From Sporomusa ovata DSM 2662 (GTDB lineage: Bacteria; Bacillota; Negativicutes; Sporomusales; Sporomusaceae): a stretch of 64,000 nt of DNA. The stretch's first letter is position 1; the number at the start of each line of letters is the position of its first letter. The DNA lies in the NCBI RefSeq assembly GCF_000445445.1, contig NZ_ASXP01000005.1, forward strand, positions 434,053 to 498,052. Direction: 5' to 3'. Under the pieces are notes generated by a model. The model saw nothing but the letters and a program-made list of their open reading frames with translations. It did not search any database and had not been told where the DNA came from. Shown here piece by piece: positions 62,182 through 64,000 of this stretch. The translations under genes and the position numbers were made by a program.

Positions 62182-62430
62182 ATGTCCAAAAGTAAAAAAA
62201 CAATAAAATGTGGAACCATTAATCCGAACATGTTTAAAATTGCCGGTAAACCAAACCGAGCGATGACCCCAGAAGTCAAACTGGCTCCTGTCTGGGTCGA
62301 CCGAAAAAATGACTACAGGCGTCATAAAGAAAAACAAAAAATCCGTCGTTATTCCGATGAATATGGAATGCGGCGGATTTTTTGTTTTTCCATTGCTTAT
62401 GCAATTCATCAAAACGAAGTAATTTCCTGA
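62182..62430 (+). CDS. Small basic hypothetical protein
   Basis: 82 residues with good promoter and RBS. TIKCGTINPNMFKIAGKPNR and LAPVWVDRKNDYRRHKEKQ. The last third is encoded by a large terminator-like hairpin, so the conserved part is probably the first 50 residues. Not recognised. Confidence 0.5.
   Translation: MSKSKKTIKCGTINPNMFKIAGKPNRAMTPEVKLAPVWVDRKNDYRRHKEKQKIRRYSDEYGMRRIFCFSIAYAIHQNEVIS
62331..62388 (+). terminator. Large hairpin with T runs
   Basis: 18-bp stem (AAAACAAAAAATCCG with CGGATTTTTTGTTTT) around a short inner stem; ends in T-rich sequence, inside the 3' part of the small gene. Confidence 0.7.
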
Positions 62431-62489
62431 CTATCAATTGGTCAGCATTGATGTTATAACTTGACTGCACAATTGGATCGTTTATCACA

Positions 62490-62545
62490 CTTTTTCCTGA
62501 AACGACTTACCTTCATTACAAAATAGATATACTTACCGAATGTCT
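62490..62545 (-). pseudogene. Scrap of the dinB-linked small gene
   Basis: Resembles the last 50 bases of 56304-56543 (ACAAAATAGATA-ACTT) on the same strand; stop codons interrupt it. Confidence 0.5.
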
Positions 62546-62662
62546 GCATATTGGCAAATAATTACAAAATAGCGCTCATTGATTTTCGCATAATCTTAAA
62601 GGATTTCTCGTTTTTCTGGAGAAAATATCCAGAGTCATCACTAACATAAGAGGTACTTTTCC

Positions 62663-64000
62663 ATGTCTATTTTCGTACAACTTCCAATATCATTTGAGCA
62701 GTCCCTGCCAGTAGTTACTGTACTGAGTGCAATTTTATTCTTTTACTCCACGGGGTTTTACGATTATTGGCTGCTTACCTGGCTAGCACCCTTACCAATA
62801 TGTCTTTACGCCTTAAAGACATCTGCTCAAAAGGCAGCATTGGCCTCTTTCTTAGCCTACGTTTTTGGCGCTATGAACCAGCTTGGCTATCTACCTTTAC
62901 CGCTCTTTGCTGGAACAACTACACTGAATGCAGCAGCTTTTGCCGCTGCTGTTCTCTTGTTCCGTGCGATGGTTCAGTCGAACCACCATAATACTGCCGC
63001 GTTTACCTTCGCTTCTGGATGGACGTCTTATGAATTTATCCGATCATTTATTTCTTCCTTTGGCACTTTTGAGAGCTTGGCGTACACCCAGGTCTTAAAT
63101 CTTCCAGTAATCCAGATAGCCTACCTTACCGGAATCTGGGGCATTACTTTTCTACTAATGCTCCTGCCCGCAAGTTTGGCTATTCTTTGGCACTATCGTC
63201 AAAACTGGTGTACTTGCCAGTTAACGACCTTTCTCACCGGCGGCCTGCTGATAACTGTCATCTTCTTCGGCAGCCTCCGACTTCACTTTCCAGCGAATAA
63301 CCATATTATTAACGTTGGTCTAGTCGCTATACCCACCACTAGAGAGTTGCTGCACAACCAAGATGCCCAAACAATAACTGCTTCCTTGCACCATTACAGG
63401 CAAGGAATTGAAAAATTAGCTAACGCTGGAGCCCAGATTGTCTTGCTGCCCGAAAAGTTGGCCGTCTTAACGCCTGACACCCGTCAGGCGTGCCTAACGA
63501 TATTGAGCGAAGCTGCAAGTAAAAATAAAGTAACTCTCATTGCCGGGTTCAGCAACCAGGAAAAACAGCTCTACAATACTGCATTGGTTTTTGCCCCGAA
63601 CGATTCTCTTGTTCAAAACTATCACAAACAACACTTGTTGCCAGCCTACGAAAGCATTTACACTCCCGGTGAGGACCTTACTTTGCTAGACATCAACATG
63701 CCAAATTCCGGGGGAATTGCGATCTGTAAAGATATGGACTTCGTCCAACCAGCCAGAGAGTATAGCCGTCGCGAAACTGGCATCTTGTTCGTACCAGCAT
63801 TAGATTTTCATGACGATGGCTGGCTGCATGCCCGCGTTGCGATCATGCGCGGCGTGGAAGGAAATTATGCTGTAGCCCGCGCAGCGCAGTGGGGATTGTT
63901 GACTGTTAGTGACAACCTTGGGCACCTTGTGGGCATAACTGACACCAACACTGCAGCCAGTGAAGCCAGCTTACTCTGCAAAATATCACTTGGAAATGGC
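62663..64000 (+). CDS. Apolipoprotein N-acyltransferase-like protein, 3' end outside window
   Basis: 446 codons open to the window end; AGAGG upstream of ATG at 62663. About six membrane helices in the first 200 residues, then a nitrilase-fold domain from about 220 (INVGLVAIPT) with Glu in VLLPEKLAV, Lys in NYHKQHLLPAYES and Cys in GIAICKDMDF, the E-K-C triad of Lnt. Lnt adds a third acyl chain to lipoproteins at the outer face of the inner membrane, in keeping with a diderm. The sequence is divergent, so a Lnt-like paralogue is possible. Confidence 0.82.
   Translation, partial: MSIFVQLPISFEQSLPVVTVLSAILFFYSTGFYDYWLLTWLAPLPICLYALKTSAQKAALASFLAYVFGAMNQLGYLPLPLFAGTTTLNAAAFAAAVLLFRAMVQSNHHNTAAFTFASGWTSYEFIRSFISSFGTFESLAYTQVLNLPVIQIAYLTGIWGITFLLMLLPASLAILWHYRQNWCTCQLTTFLTGGLLITVIFFGSLRLHFPANNHIINVGLVAIPTTRELLHNQDAQTITASLHHYRQGIEKLANAGAQIVLLPEKLAVLTPDTRQACLTILSEAASKNKVTLIAGFSNQEKQLYNTALVFAPNDSLVQNYHKQHLLPAYESIYTPGEDLTLLDINMPNSGGIAICKDMDFVQPAREYSRRETGILFVPALDFHDDGWLHARVAIMRGVEGNYAVARAAQWGLLTVSDNLGHLVGITDTNTAASEASLLCKISLGNG

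Overview
The window looks like the chromosome of an anaerobic, spore-forming, diderm Firmicute of the Negativicutes, probably a Sporomusaceae relative such as Sporomusa or Pelosinus. The 16S rRNA has a Firmicutes character. Spore-former families (DUF421/YetF, DUF1657, YIEGIA with its capping subunit, YueI, DUF3231) sit beside an apolipoprotein N-acyltransferase-like gene, expected in a diderm, and a RACo-type corrinoid activator, common in acetogens. The genus is an inference from gene content only.

Layout. 1-1207: 3' part of a CdaR-type regulator. 1415-5810: an rRNA/tRNA locus on the minus strand with 17 tRNAs, one 16S and one 5S but no 23S between them. Four elements built from TCGANNN heptads in inverted orientation lie here, two of them inside the 16S gene. 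6.2-7.3 kb: hsp20 and a mosaic of gene fragments. 7.4-14.2 kb: a six-gene Ebo-like operon (two TIM-barrel isomerases, TatD hydrolase, UbiA prenyltransferase, phosphodiesterase, inositol-phosphate synthase) followed by a broken multicopper oxidase; a glucose/sorbosone dehydrogenase-like gene is divergent. 16.2-21.1 kb: two cell-wall-binding-repeat-like exported proteins (one fused to a DUF4396 membrane domain), a small membrane protein and an FMN glutamate-synthase-like enzyme. 21.3-25.8 kb: Dps, Cys-rich small proteins and spore-associated families. 26.3-29.0 kb: a complete three-gene insertion sequence whose fragments also lie at 1.3 and 7.0 kb. 29.4-30.5 kb: a second, nearly identical hsp20 segment.

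30.6-32.1, 50.9-51.1, 52.9-53.5, 56.3-59.3 and 62.5 kb hold pieces of one SOS cassette (lexA, yneA-like, dinB and two small genes, one resembling the FliG N-terminal domain) with many LexA boxes. Only dinB, the yneA-like gene and the small genes look intact; both lexA copies are broken. 32-48 kb: peptidase and sodium symporter operon, an unknown membrane-protein triad, CDF transporter, RACo, Mn catalase and DUF421/DUF1657/DUF4363 clusters, interspersed with pseudogenes (PPTase, kinase, P-type ATPase, DUF4173). 49-52 kb: prophage portal and Fic remnants. 54-64 kb: arginine deiminase-like, a Staygreen-family protein, dinB, DMT transporter, DUF503/YjbQ/DUF523 and the Lnt-like gene running off the end.

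The density of fragments, frameshifts and repeated scraps is high. Large deletions and chimeric joins must be real rearrangements. Several single-base frameshifts and odd tRNA positions could instead be sequencing errors.
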